Position numbers and translations under genes: made by a program. This document shows positions 35,581 to 44,094 of a stretch of 64,000 nt of DNA, in pieces; position 1 is the first letter of the stretch, and each line of letters opens with the position of its first letter. The stretch covers positions 124,001 through 188,000 of the forward strand of contig NZ_VWSG01000007.1 in the NCBI RefSeq assembly GCF_008629655.1, in the 5' to 3' direction. The notes below the pieces were generated by a model. That model was not told the DNA's origin, ran no database searches, and was given only the letters and a program-made list of their open reading frames with translations. This DNA is from Paenimyroides baculatum (GTDB taxonomy: Bacteria; Bacteroidota; Bacteroidia; Flavobacteriales; Flavobacteriaceae).

Positions 35581-36746
35581 TATACAGTTGCTTTTCGGTT
35601 GTAAAAATTAAGAATTACGTAACAAGTCAATCCTAATAAAAGGGACATAAATGTAGCCAAAATTGTGCTTCCTACAATATATTGCAGTAAATGGTTTTTT
35701 ATAGAATCGAACGAAATATTATCAAAATCTATCAGAATTTCGCCACTTTCTCCTACAAAAAAACTCCCAACTTTTAGCGATGCCAGCACAATAAACGGAA
35801 TAAATGGAGGAAGGCTGATGTTAGATCCTACAAACGAAATGGTTTTATTTAATTTGAAAATCGCTGCCAAAAAGATCGACAAAAATGTTTGAAAACCCCA
35901 AACAGGAACAATGCCAATAAAAACGCCCAAAGCAAGCGATAGTGCTTTTACTTCGTTGGTGTCGTTGGTCTGTAAAATATCTTCCTTTAAAAAAGCTTTA
36001 AAACTTTTTTTTTTGAATTTTAAAAGGATGTTTCTCGGTTTAATGTACAACAAAGTAATCAAAACCAAGACTGTATTTAGGATACTTATGCGGGTAAAAT
36101 CGCGAAATGGACGAAAATGCGAAACGCGTTCGTTAGGATCGTACAAGACCTGAATGGGTACATTTTTTACTTGAATGTTTTTCCATGCTGTACGTACGAT
36201 GACTTCAATTTCAAACTCGAATTTTTTGGTGAAGAATCTTTTTGGAAGATGTTTCAAAGGATACAAACGATAGCCTGATTGTGTATCTGTCAGTTTTATA
36301 CCTGTTTCAAATTGAAACCAAAAATTAGAAAATCGATTCCCGAAACTACTTTTTTTAGGAACACTTTCGTGTGTCATGTTTCGGCTACCAATCAAAAGAA
36401 CCGGTTCGGTTGCTGCATTTAATTCCTCTAAAAAAACAGGAATATCCGAAGGATAATGCTGACCGTCTGAATCAATCGTTAAAGCATAATCATAATTTAA
36501 CGATAATGCTTTTTTAAATCCCAATTGCAAAGCGTTTCCTTTGCCTTTGTTTTGTGCGACATTTAAAATGTAAAGTTGCTTGTAGTTTTCAAGAATATCG
36601 GCAGTTTCGTCGGTACTTCCATCATTAACAATAAAAATATGGTTGGTATAATTTAAAACTCCATCTATAACGCGCTTTAAGGTTTTCGCATTGTTATAGG
36701 TAGGAATAATTACGCACCACGTTTTATTATTTTGCACGATATTCAT
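35580..36746 (-). CDS. Family 2 glycosyltransferase with C-terminal DUF2062 membrane domain
   Basis: A 388-residue protein: residues about 10-220 are a GT-A fold of family 2 (VIIPTYNNAKTLKRVIDG, then VNDGSTDET and TIDSDGQHYP with the DxD-like motif near residue 90), and residues about 270-385 are the DUF2062 membrane domain (GVFIGIVPVWGFQTFLSIF). The donor and acceptor are unknown; dolichyl/polyprenyl-phosphate-type substrates are common in this family. It shares 1 nt with both its upstream (FabZ-like) and downstream (MMPL fusion) neighbours, so it is firmly part of the pigment operon. Confidence 0.78.
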   Translation of the reverse strand: MNIVQNNKTWCVIIPTYNNAKTLKRVIDGVLNYTNHIFIVNDGSTDETADILENYKQLYILNVAQNKGKGNALQLGFKKALSLNYDYALTIDSDGQHYPSDIPVFLEELNAATEPVLLIGSRNMTHESVPKKSSFGNRFSNFWFQFETGIKLTDTQSGYRLYPLKHLPKRFFTKKFEFEIEVIVRTAWKNIQVKNVPIQVLYDPNERVSHFRPFRDFTRISILNTVLVLITLLYIKPRNILLKFKKKSFKAFLKEDILQTNDTNEVKALSLALGVFIGIVPVWGFQTFLSIFLAAIFKLNKTISFVGSNISLPPFIPFIVLASLKVGSFFVGESGEILIDFDNISFDSIKNHLLQYIVGSTILATFMSLLLGLTCYVILNFYNRKATV

Positions 36747-37114
36747 TATAATTGCTGGGTTAGCAAAGCATTTACCTTTAGGGCAACGGTTTCATCAAAA
36801 CTAGCCGAAGCCTTAATTTTAAAGTTTTCTTCTACTTGATTTATATCGATTGTAATTGTCAAAACCGCGTTCACTTCCGGGTTTATCAATGCCATGAACT
36901 TTACGTTGCTGCATTCTTTTGTAAACAGATTTGTATTGGTTGCTTGTTCTGTTAATTCCTTTAAAATTTGCAGCATACAAACACCAGGCGTTACCGGATT
37001 ATTGGGAAAATGCCCTTTAAAAACATCGTGTTCAGGGTTTAATTCAATAATCGCTTTTAACTGGTTGTCTGTAAAATTAAATTCTTTTAGGCTGTAAAAA
37101 TGAGGTATTAACAT
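36746..37114 (-). CDS. Hotdog-fold 3-hydroxyacyl-ACP dehydratase-like protein (FabZ-like)
   Basis: A 122-residue single hotdog domain. The motif FKGHFPNNPVTPGVCMLQI (about residues 33-51) is the FabZ active-site segment with His in GHFP, but the usual catalytic Glu/Asp in the following helix reads Gln (CMLQILKEL). It may still bind acyl-ACPs without classical dehydration, or use the Glu three residues later. It is the first gene of the leftward subunit 37.1 to 27.5 kb and is divergent from the SDR gene. Confidence 0.68.
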   Translation of the reverse strand: MLIPHFYSLKEFNFTDNQLKAIIELNPEHDVFKGHFPNNPVTPGVCMLQILKELTEQATNTNLFTKECSNVKFMALINPEVNAVLTITIDINQVEENFKIKASASFDETVALKVNALLTQQL

Positions 37115-37306
37115 ACAAATTGTTTAAAAAGCGAAATTAAGGATTTATTTTAAAGTACCACCAACCGCTGTTTTATTTATCTGTTTAAAAAAAGGTAAAG
37201 ACATGCGTTGCAAACAATATGTTTTTCTTAACTTTTAAAAGAAATGATTTAAAACATTATTTTCTGAAATTTGTAGTACTTAATTAATTTAATTCGATTT
37301 GAAAAT

Positions 37307-38023
37307 ATGAGTTCATTAAAAGGAAAAAACGCAATAATTACCGGTGGTGGTCGTGGTTTGGGTAAAGCTGTTGCCCTGCTGCTTGCACAAGAAGGTGTGA
37401 ACATAGGGATTACCGGACGTAACGAAGATCATTTAAAAAATACCGTTGCAGAATTACAAAAAAGTGGTGTAAAAGCTGCATATTCGGTTTTTAATGTTGC
37501 CGATAAAACGGAGGTTGATAATGGTATTAAAGAATTAGTATCAAACCTTGGTGGTGTGGATATTTTGGTAAATAATGCCGGAATCGGTTGGTTTGGCAAA
37601 TTAGAAGACATGCCTGCTGCAGATTGGGAACAAGTAATGCAAACCAATCTTTTCGGGGTTTATTACACAGCAATGGCGGTTTATCCATTTATGAAAGAAA
37701 ACGGCAGTGGCGATGTAATTAACGTAGCTTCTACAGCCGGATTAAAAGGCGGCGAAAACATGTCTGCCTACGCTGCATCTAAAGCAGCGGTGATTTCATT
37801 ATCGCAGTCTATGATGGCAGAATGGCGTAAAAGCAACATCCGCGTATTTACTTTGACCCCGAGTACCATTGCTACCGATATGAGCATCGACGGTGGTTTA
37901 ACCGATGGAAATCCAGACAGCGTGTTACAACCTGAAGATTTCGCCGAATGGGTACGTGATATCTTGAAGATGAAAAGCAGAGCTTTAATTGCAAATGGAT
38001 CTATTTTTTCGACAAATCCATAA
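37307..38023 (+). CDS. Short-chain dehydrogenase, 3-ketoacyl-ACP reductase-like
   Basis: A 238-residue classical SDR with the NADP-binding GGGRGLGKAV (residues 12-21), NNAGIGWFG, the catalytic Ser near residue 142 and YAASK (Tyr155-Lys159). These features fit a FabG-like reductase. It is the only plus-strand gene inside the otherwise leftward pigment cluster and has its own terminator, so it may be a housekeeping gene that the cluster has grown around rather than a dedicated enzyme. The cluster also has a second FabG at 55.6 kb. Confidence 0.8.
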   Translation: MSSLKGKNAIITGGGRGLGKAVALLLAQEGVNIGITGRNEDHLKNTVAELQKSGVKAAYSVFNVADKTEVDNGIKELVSNLGGVDILVNNAGIGWFGKLEDMPAADWEQVMQTNLFGVYYTAMAVYPFMKENGSGDVINVASTAGLKGGENMSAYAASKAAVISLSQSMMAEWRKSNIRVFTLTPSTIATDMSIDGGLTDGNPDSVLQPEDFAEWVRDILKMKSRALIANGSIFSTNP

Positions 38024-38052
38024 AAAAATCCGTTCAAATGAACGGATTTTTG
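38024..38052. terminator. Bidirectional terminator between SDR and lolA-like genes
   Basis: Stem ATCCGTTC / GAACGGAT (38028-38035, 38040-38047) with an A run before and a T run after, between convergent genes. Confidence 0.85.
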
Positions 38053-38676
38053 TTATAACTGAAAAACACTATCGCCCAATGCGGTGTTTAATTTTTTATT
38101 CTTTAATTTGATTAATGAATAATCGTTAGAACTCTCAACAATTTTAATTTCCGAAACCGTATCTTCATTGTTTAAAAACGTTAAAGTAACTTCTTTAATG
38201 TGCTTACTCATGTCTTTACTTTTTGGTTTTAACAGGGCAAAACGCGTAGCTCCGTTTTTAAAATAGGTTATATTGAACGATTTCTCATCGAACAGATTTC
38301 CCGTATAACTTCCAACCATTAATTGCTGTAACTGCTTAAAACGCTTGTTTTTGTTCAGATCAATCGATGTTATCTTTCCTTTTTCGTTTTTGATCTTTAA
38401 ATTGTCTTTGTTAAACAGCATCGCGTTCTTTTTAGGCGCATTGTATTGCCAAAGCAGTTTTTCGCCTTTAAAACGTAAAATTCCTGATGATTTCGAGGCG
38501 TTTTTTAGAACGCTAACATGTTTTGTTTCTTCAAAATCGGCAGTAATCGATGTTGTTTTATCAGCCTGGTTTGCAATTTCCTTTTTAAATGTAGAAACTT
38601 CACTCGCTGACATCTGAGTTTGTGAAAACGCCAATGAACACGTAAAAAAAAGAATTCCTAAAAAAATATTTTTCAT
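38053..38676 (-). CDS. LolA-like outer membrane lipoprotein carrier protein
   Basis: A 207-residue periplasmic protein with a signal peptide (LAFSQ cleavage near residue 19) and the open beta-barrel pattern of LolA/LolB-like carriers, including ITADFEETKHVSVLKN and LRFKGEKLLWQYNAP. LolA relatives with MMPL transporters occur in aryl-polyene and flexirubin clusters, where they probably carry lipid-linked pigment to the outer membrane. It overlaps the deacetylase gene by 1 nt and ends the subunit from the ABC permease leftward. The general LolA of the organism is likely elsewhere. Confidence 0.75.
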   Translation of the reverse strand: MKNIFLGILFFTCSLAFSQTQMSASEVSTFKKEIANQADKTTSITADFEETKHVSVLKNASKSSGILRFKGEKLLWQYNAPKKNAMLFNKDNLKIKNEKGKITSIDLNKNKRFKQLQQLMVGSYTGNLFDEKSFNITYFKNGATRFALLKPKSKDMSKHIKEVTLTFLNNEDTVSEIKIVESSNDYSLIKLKNKKLNTALGDSVFQL

Positions 38677-39449
38677 TATTTGTATGCTTTAATATTAAGT
38701 AATTCGTCAACTGTAACCGATTGTATTTGTTTCTTTTCCATAATTATCAACAACCGTTCCAATACGTTCAATGTTTTGGTTGATGTATCGTGCAGCAAAA
38801 TTATAGAACCTTTTTCAAATCGATCTAAAATTCGACTTAAAATTTTGTCTCCTGATGTTATTACTGTATCTAACGATCGAACATTCCAACCTATCACCTC
38901 TACCCTATTTTCTTTGCAAGCCGATGCTATATTAGGGTTTGTAACTCCGAATGGTGGTCTAAATAAATTAGGAATTTTCCCTGTAATCCGCTGAATGATG
39001 TTTTGGGTTGATGCTATTTCGTTATTAACTTCCTTTTTCGATAAAAATCCCATTTTATTGGTATGCGAATAGGTATGATTTGCGATTACATGTCCCTGCC
39101 CTACTATGCTTTTTAAGATTTCAGGATATTTTTCGATTTGCTTTCCAATACAGAAGAATGTTGCTTTTTGATTGTATTTTTCCAGCAGATTTAGAATTTC
39201 CGGAGTAATTTCTGTGGGTCCGTCATCAAACGTTAGCGCAACTACATTTCGATTTGTTTTTTTGTTTGATGAATGTGCTTTTACAAAGTAATTTAATCGA
39301 ATATCAAACGATCCCCAAGCGGTGATTCCCAACCAAACAATTATCGCAATAAAAAATAAAAATAAGGGCAGTTTACCCGAAAAATAAGCATAAAACAAGC
39401 ATGTTAAAAGGGCAATAAAAAGCCATTTTATGTACTTGTGACTTAACAT
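38676..39449 (-). CDS. Polysaccharide deacetylase family protein (NodB domain)
   Basis: A 257-residue protein with two N-terminal hydrophobic segments (about residues 9-45) and a NodB homology domain: VVALTFDDGPTEITPEIL (metal Asp pair near residue 75), NHTYSHTN (metal His motif) and LFRPPFGVTNP. These are the marks of carbohydrate-esterase-4 deacetylases. A role in removing an acetyl group from a pigment intermediate or glycan is conjecture. It overlaps the CLF-like gene by 7 nt. Confidence 0.78.
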   Translation of the reverse strand: MLSHKYIKWLFIALLTCLFYAYFSGKLPLFLFFIAIIVWLGITAWGSFDIRLNYFVKAHSSNKKTNRNVVALTFDDGPTEITPEILNLLEKYNQKATFFCIGKQIEKYPEILKSIVGQGHVIANHTYSHTNKMGFLSKKEVNNEIASTQNIIQRITGKIPNLFRPPFGVTNPNIASACKENRVEVIGWNVRSLDTVITSGDKILSRILDRFEKGSIILLHDTSTKTLNVLERLLIIMEKKQIQSVTVDELLNIKAYK

Positions 39450-40492
39450 TTTGATAGTAGAACAAAACTAAAATCGGTATTATTGAACTGATTGATCATC
39501 AACACTTTTTCAATTTTATTTGGTTCGATGTTATTGTATTGAACAGCCTTTGGAAGCTGTTGTTTTTGAATGATTTCTGCTGCTACTTTTAAGCCGAAAG
39601 CCGATGCAGTATCGTAACTTCCTGAAATATGTTGGTAGTAACCTTGCGGAATTTCACTAAAAACAGCATTCATTTTGTTATAAAATTCTTGCTGATGAGC
39701 ATCTGCATTCACACCAAAAAATACTACATCCAAATCAGCAACAGAAATATTATTTTTTGCTAAAAAAGTATTGATTTCGGTAGCTTCGTCATCTTTAAAA
39801 GCGTTAAAAAGCATCACATCTAAAACTTCCGCATAACTGTTATTGGTTTTATTATTTGATAGTGCAAAAAAAGTAGCTCCTTCTGCCAACGCAATTCCCT
39901 TTGTCTGCGGATCTTTAAAATTCACTTCTTCCCCACTCTGCTTCACTTTTCCAATCATTTCGTACATTGAAAAAGTGTAGGGCGCAATTTCATCCACTCC
40001 ACCAATCAATATATTTTCTTTGTTAAAATGTTTCAATTGCATAAAAGCATCAAACAAGGCACTTTCAAACGAATTTGCTCCATTCACGTAGGTGAAATTG
40101 TATGCTTTGCACTGCAAATGCAAGGCAATTTGTGCTGCAACAGTGTTGTGTGTAGATTGTATAAACGCAGTGGGAGTTAAAAACTGCTCATCATTTTCTA
40201 TAATGGCATCTAAAAACTTTTCAGAATCTTCGATACAACCCAAACCAGTTCCGACAATCACTGCCTGCGGATCGACCATTTTGGCGTTAAACAACGCTTT
40301 ATTGGCAGCAAAAATTCCCATTTTTACTCCTTTTGCCATTCTTCGGCTCATTGCACGAGCAATTAAGTCTGTGTATGATGGTTGTTGTGCTTTGTTTAAT
40401 ATCTGAATTTCAGTAATTTCCGATTCAAATAAATCGAAATCAACCGATTGAATACTTACGTTGCCGATACCGTTTATATAGCAGTTTTTCAT
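39443..40492 (-). CDS. Ketosynthase-like protein without active-site Cys (chain-length-factor-like)
   Basis: A 349-residue thiolase-fold protein aligning with beta-ketoacyl synthases but lacking the nucleophile: where partners have ACSS or ACTS, this reads VNGANSF, and the downstream catalytic His motifs are degraded (FGVNADAHQ). This matches a chain-length factor that pairs with an active KS. It starts at 40492, where ATGA overlaps the stop of the active KS (40489), so the pair is translationally coupled and probably forms a heterodimer. The longer frame to 40519 would add nine codons inside the KS gene. Confidence 0.75.
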   Translation of the reverse strand: MKNCYINGIGNVSIQSVDFDLFESEITEIQILNKAQQPSYTDLIARAMSRRMAKGVKMGIFAANKALFNAKMVDPQAVIVGTGLGCIEDSEKFLDAIIENDEQFLTPTAFIQSTHNTVAAQIALHLQCKAYNFTYVNGANSFESALFDAFMQLKHFNKENILIGGVDEIAPYTFSMYEMIGKVKQSGEEVNFKDPQTKGIALAEGATFFALSNNKTNNSYAEVLDVMLFNAFKDDEATEINTFLAKNNISVADLDVVFFGVNADAHQQEFYNKMNAVFSEIPQGYYQHISGSYDTASAFGLKVAAEIIQKQQLPKAVQYNNIEPNKIEKVLMINQFNNTDFSFVLLSKC

Positions 40493-41682
40493 GATTTCGA
40501 AAAGATTAAAGTGGAACAATTTCCGCCAAATCCGAAAGAATTTGAAAGCACATGATTAATTTCTGTTTGAACAACTTCGGTTTCGGGAACAATATTCAAT
40601 TCTTCCATAGGCGTTTTAAAATTCAGGTTAGGGAAGATGGTGCTGTTTTGCAACGCTAGTACGCTGTAAACCGCTTCAATTGCAGCCGCAGCCGCCAATG
40701 TATGACCTGTAAATGCTTTGGTTGAACTGAATTTTGGTACGTTGTTAAAGATTCTGCTCATCGCTCGACCTTCAGATAAATCGTTGTTTGGTGTTGCTGT
40801 TCCGTGTACGTTGATGTAATCGATTTGATCGGGTCGGATAGAAGCCTTTTCAAAAGCTTGTTTCATTGCCAAAAACGCACCTTCACCGTTTTCTGACGAT
40901 GCTGTTTGATGGAAGGCATCATTAGCATTGCCGTAACCCGCAACGTAAGCCAAAACCTTTTTGTTGCTTTTTTCAATAACCTCATCCGATTCTAAAACTA
41001 AATAAGCCGCTGCTTCGCCCAAATTCAAACCTTTACGGTCATTGTCAAAAGGGGTGTTGTAGGTATCAGACAAAATCATCAGCGTTTTAAAACCGTTAAT
41101 GGTAAATTTGCTCAACGCATCGGTTCCACCAACAATTACTCGGTCTAAATAGCCGTTTTCAATCATGCTTGCGCCCAACATTATAGCATTTGCAGCCGAT
41201 GAACACGCAGTTGAAATGGTAGTTACAAATCCTTTCAGCCCTAAATAATTGGCGATTTTATTTGATGAATCGCCGGCATCGTGACTTTGAATGTACTTTT
41301 GATATTCCGGATGTTCCTCGTATTTTTTGTAATGTTTTTCGGTAAAATCCATTCCGGCAACACTGGTCGATGAAATTAATCCCGTTCGAAACTCGTTTAT
41401 ATCATTAATACCAGCACTTTCAACCGCTTTTTTGGCAGCATACGCACCCAACAAACCGGTTCGCGTAAAGGTATTTTCTTCTGGTAAATTCAAAAGTTGT
41501 TGCAATTCTTGGTTGGTGATTTTAATTTCGCCGACCTTAATTTCTGAAGCGTGACGAGTTTGGATATTCTCCAAATTTGAAATACCGCTTTTTTTAGAAA
41601 TTAACGACTGGAAATTTTCTTCGACCGATAAACCGATGGAAGATATAATGCCCATTCCTGTTATTGCAACTTTTTTCTGCAT
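40489..41682 (-). CDS. Beta-ketoacyl-ACP synthase (KAS I/II type) of the aryl-polyene pathway
   Basis: A 397-residue elongating ketosynthase with catalytic Cys160 (ISTACSSAAN), first His in NVHGTATPNND and second His in FTGHTLAAAAAIE. The Cys-His-His triad is complete, so it is likely the active partner of the Cys-less KS-like protein that overlaps it by 4 nt. It uses malonyl-ACP to extend the aryl-primed chain in the cytoplasm. It overlaps the upstream ACP gene by 1 nt, giving the order ACP-KS-CLF. Confidence 0.88.
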   Translation of the reverse strand: MQKKVAITGMGIISSIGLSVEENFQSLISKKSGISNLENIQTRHASEIKVGEIKITNQELQQLLNLPEENTFTRTGLLGAYAAKKAVESAGINDINEFRTGLISSTSVAGMDFTEKHYKKYEEHPEYQKYIQSHDAGDSSNKIANYLGLKGFVTTISTACSSAANAIMLGASMIENGYLDRVIVGGTDALSKFTINGFKTLMILSDTYNTPFDNDRKGLNLGEAAAYLVLESDEVIEKSNKKVLAYVAGYGNANDAFHQTASSENGEGAFLAMKQAFEKASIRPDQIDYINVHGTATPNNDLSEGRAMSRIFNNVPKFSSTKAFTGHTLAAAAAIEAVYSVLALQNSTIFPNLNFKTPMEELNIVPETEVVQTEINHVLSNSFGFGGNCSTLIFSKS

Positions 41683-41939
41683 TATTTTGTACGGTTTGCA
41701 GCTACAAATTGAGCCATTGTTTCAACTGATTGGAAAATTTCTTTTCCTTGTTTTGGATCGGCTAATTTAATACCGTATTCTTTGTCTAAAAGCACGATTA
41801 ATTCCAATGCATCAATAGAATCCAAACCTAAACCGTCGCCAAAAAGCGGATCGTTGTCTTGAATATCTTCAATAGAAATGTCTTCTAAATTTAATGCGTT
41901 AATAATGCGTTCTTTTAATTCTTGCTTTAATGCGTCCAT
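41682..41939 (-). CDS. Acyl carrier protein (cluster copy 1)
   Basis: An 85-residue ACP with the phosphopantetheine site Ser41 in GLGLDSIDALEL, a four-helix acidic pattern and no extension. It carries aryl-polyene intermediates between the cluster KS, KR and DH enzymes. It starts 1 nt after the stop of the shortened KS-like gene and overlaps the following KS by 1 nt. A second ACP lies at 53.8 kb. Confidence 0.9.
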   Translation of the reverse strand: MDALKQELKERIINALNLEDISIEDIQDNDPLFGDGLGLDSIDALELIVLLDKEYGIKLADPKQGKEIFQSVETMAQFVAANRTK

Positions 41940-41940
41940 T

Positions 41941-42531
41941 TTATTTTGTTATATCGTTAATTTGTTCTTTTGAATGCTCTAAAATACCCATTTTTTCCAC
42001 CAGATAAAAATCAGCTTTGTAATCTCCGTTTAAAAAGTGAATCCAACCACACAAAACCTTTTGCGCTTTATTGGTTTTTAGCAGATATTCAGCGTATTTG
42101 TACAGGTAATCGGTTTGATACTTTTCTGCTACAAAAAACGCACTTTCGCTTTTTAATTCATGACGAATACTTACTTCACCAATGGTAATATTGGGCAGCG
42201 TGTAAACAAAAACTGCCGGACTTGGGTAATAATCTTTCGGATTTTGGATGCTTTGCTGATGCTTTAAATCGGTATCTAAACTGGCTTCGTTGTTGCTGAA
42301 AAGCAAAGCGATGTCTTTCTCTGTTTCGTTCTGCAAAAGTAGTTCTGATGCGATAAAAGCCAGTTTGCACAAATCGTCCATTTTATAAAATTTCGGGTAC
42401 GATATGTTCAAGCTTTTATACAAGTTTTTCATAAACGCAGCAAAAGTATCTTCCTGATTATGAAAGATCTGCTTGTCGTTTTCACAGACAACATCTTGAC
42501 TGATATTTATGAATTTACTAATTGCGTACAT
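41941..42531 (-). CDS. Shortened ketosynthase-like protein
   Basis: A 196-residue protein resembling the N-terminal half of a beta-ketoacyl synthase (YYPSPAVFVYTLPNITIGEVSIRHE region) but without the Cys, His-His triad or the C-terminal thiolase half. I recall such proteins annotated as 3-oxoacyl-ACP synthase in flexirubin-type clusters. It may be a structural partner for ACP or KS. Start and stop overlap neighbours (14 nt with the upstream KS), which argues against a random pseudogene. The exact function is unknown. Confidence 0.6.
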   Translation of the reverse strand: MYAISKFINISQDVVCENDKQIFHNQEDTFAAFMKNLYKSLNISYPKFYKMDDLCKLAFIASELLLQNETEKDIALLFSNNEASLDTDLKHQQSIQNPKDYYPSPAVFVYTLPNITIGEVSIRHELKSESAFFVAEKYQTDYLYKYAEYLLKTNKAQKVLCGWIHFLNGDYKADFYLVEKMGILEHSKEQINDITK

Positions 42532-43648
42532 GATCTACATTTTTAACCAAAATCATTGCCGAATTGCTTCCGCCAAAACCCGAAGCTGTTTTTAAAGCCG
42601 TTTTAAGCGTTTTTTGTCCTTTTTTGGTAATGATGTTGATTTGCTGCGTTGTTCCTTGCTGTTGGTAGCCAAAAGAAGGAATTAACACATTGTTTTTTAA
42701 ACTTTCTATTGTGATAACGGTTTCCAGCAAGCCCGATGCACCTAATGTATGACCAAAATAACCCTTTAAACTATTGGTTGGAACATTTTGCAGGTTTAAT
42801 CGGTTAAAGGCAACAGCTTCCATTTCGTCATTAAATAAGGTAGCGGTGCCGTGTGCCGAAATATAATCTATTTGGTCTGATGTTATTTGCGCTTCGTTCA
42901 AAGCTTTTTCAATACTTAAAAACAAACCTTCACCTGTGCGCGATGGTCCTGAAATATGGTTGGCGTCGTTGATATTGGCATCGCCTAAAATTTGTATTGA
43001 TTCCGTTCGATTTTCGTTCGATACAAACACCGCAACAGCTGCTTCGCCCAAATTTACTCCGGATCTATCAGCATCATAAGGTTTGCAAGGTTCGTTACTC
43101 ATTGCCTGAAACGATTGAAAACCCGAAACTACAAATGGCGTTAATTCATCAACAGCCACAACATACGCATTGGTAAATTGTTCCATTTCTATGAATCTTT
43201 TGGCTAAAGATAATGCTACAACGCCCGATGTACAAGCGTTTGAAACCACAATTGGTTCAGTCTTAAAACCAAAATAACTATTTATATTTTTCGCTAATTG
43301 ATCAATAAAAGCGGCGTTTAAATCATTATTTGCTAATGCGGCGATGTTTCCTTTGGTTGTTGAAAGGATTAAAACCGAATCGTTTTTTAACGGATTTTTT
43401 TCAACAATAGGGGAAAGGGCAGCGATCAATAATTTTACAATTCGCGATCCTTTAAAATCATCATTTATCGTTTGAAAATGGTTGTTGAACAAATCCTCAT
43501 TAATTTTTCCAGCATACACAGATCCAATCTTATCATCGATAAAAACTTGTTCAATAGCTGACTTTCCCGAAAGTATCTTTTGGAAATTATCGTCGGTTGA
43601 AAAACCCAGCGGACTAATAATATTGGTATCGTGAATAAAAACTGCCAT
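42518..43648 (-). CDS. Beta-ketoacyl-ACP synthase (second complete KS)
   Basis: A 376-residue ketosynthase with Cys139 (VVSNACTSGVVAL), SAHGTATLFND and GYFGHTLGASG providing the Cys-His-His triad. I place the start at 43648 (MAVFIHD), where TAATG overlaps the thioesterase stop; the longer frame to 43675 adds nine codons within that gene. It likely acts at a different chain-length or primer step than the KS-CLF pair. It is slightly shorter than FabF, with a compact N-terminus. Confidence 0.85.
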   Translation of the reverse strand: MAVFIHDTNIISPLGFSTDDNFQKILSGKSAIEQVFIDDKIGSVYAGKINEDLFNNHFQTINDDFKGSRIVKLLIAALSPIVEKNPLKNDSVLILSTTKGNIAALANNDLNAAFIDQLAKNINSYFGFKTEPIVVSNACTSGVVALSLAKRFIEMEQFTNAYVVAVDELTPFVVSGFQSFQAMSNEPCKPYDADRSGVNLGEAAVAVFVSNENRTESIQILGDANINDANHISGPSRTGEGLFLSIEKALNEAQITSDQIDYISAHGTATLFNDEMEAVAFNRLNLQNVPTNSLKGYFGHTLGASGLLETVITIESLKNNVLIPSFGYQQQGTTQQINIITKKGQKTLKTALKTASGFGGSNSAMILVKNVDHVRN

Positions 43649-44094
43649 TATAATAAACCTACTTTTTGTTTCCACTGTTCAAAAAACTCCGGGACGGTGA
43701 TGATTAAATTTCCGCCGAAATCGGTAAAAACCTGCGTTGTTTCTCCTACACAAACCAATTCGTGCTGTGCGTTGTAAATTTCGAAACTAAAAATCATTTT
43801 TGCAGCAGGCGAATCTATAAAAGTGGTTACAATATAGGCGTCGTCGGCATATCGCAACGGTTTTTTATGTTCGCTTTGTGTTTTTACAATCGGAGTTGCA
43901 AAACCGTGATCTTGCACATGCTTGTAAGAAATTCCGTAATGGCGACCAAAAGCCTCGCGACCGTCTTCGAAATAATCGATATAGTTGCCGTGCCAAACAA
44001 TGCCCAATGCATCGGTCTGGTTAAACTTTACCTTAAAATGTTCGGTATGCTGTAAGGTTTTGCCCTGATTAAACGGTTCTTTTCTTTTTATCAT
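43648..44094 (-). CDS. 4HBT-family acyl-CoA/ACP thioesterase
   Basis: A 148-residue hotdog thioesterase with the signature TDALGIVWHGNYIDYFEDGR (the catalytic Asp in the DALG motif), as in YbgC/FadM-like enzymes. Start chosen at MIKRKEPFNQ (44094); the longer frame starts from a Met inside the ABC permease coding region. Even so it overlaps the permease end by 26 nt. It could release the finished aryl-polyene acyl chain, or hydrolyse mis-primed thioesters, in the pathway. Confidence 0.8.
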   Translation of the reverse strand: MIKRKEPFNQGKTLQHTEHFKVKFNQTDALGIVWHGNYIDYFEDGREAFGRHYGISYKHVQDHGFATPIVKTQSEHKKPLRYADDAYIVTTFIDSPAAKMIFSFEIYNAQHELVCVGETTQVFTDFGGNLIITVPEFFEQWKQKVGLL

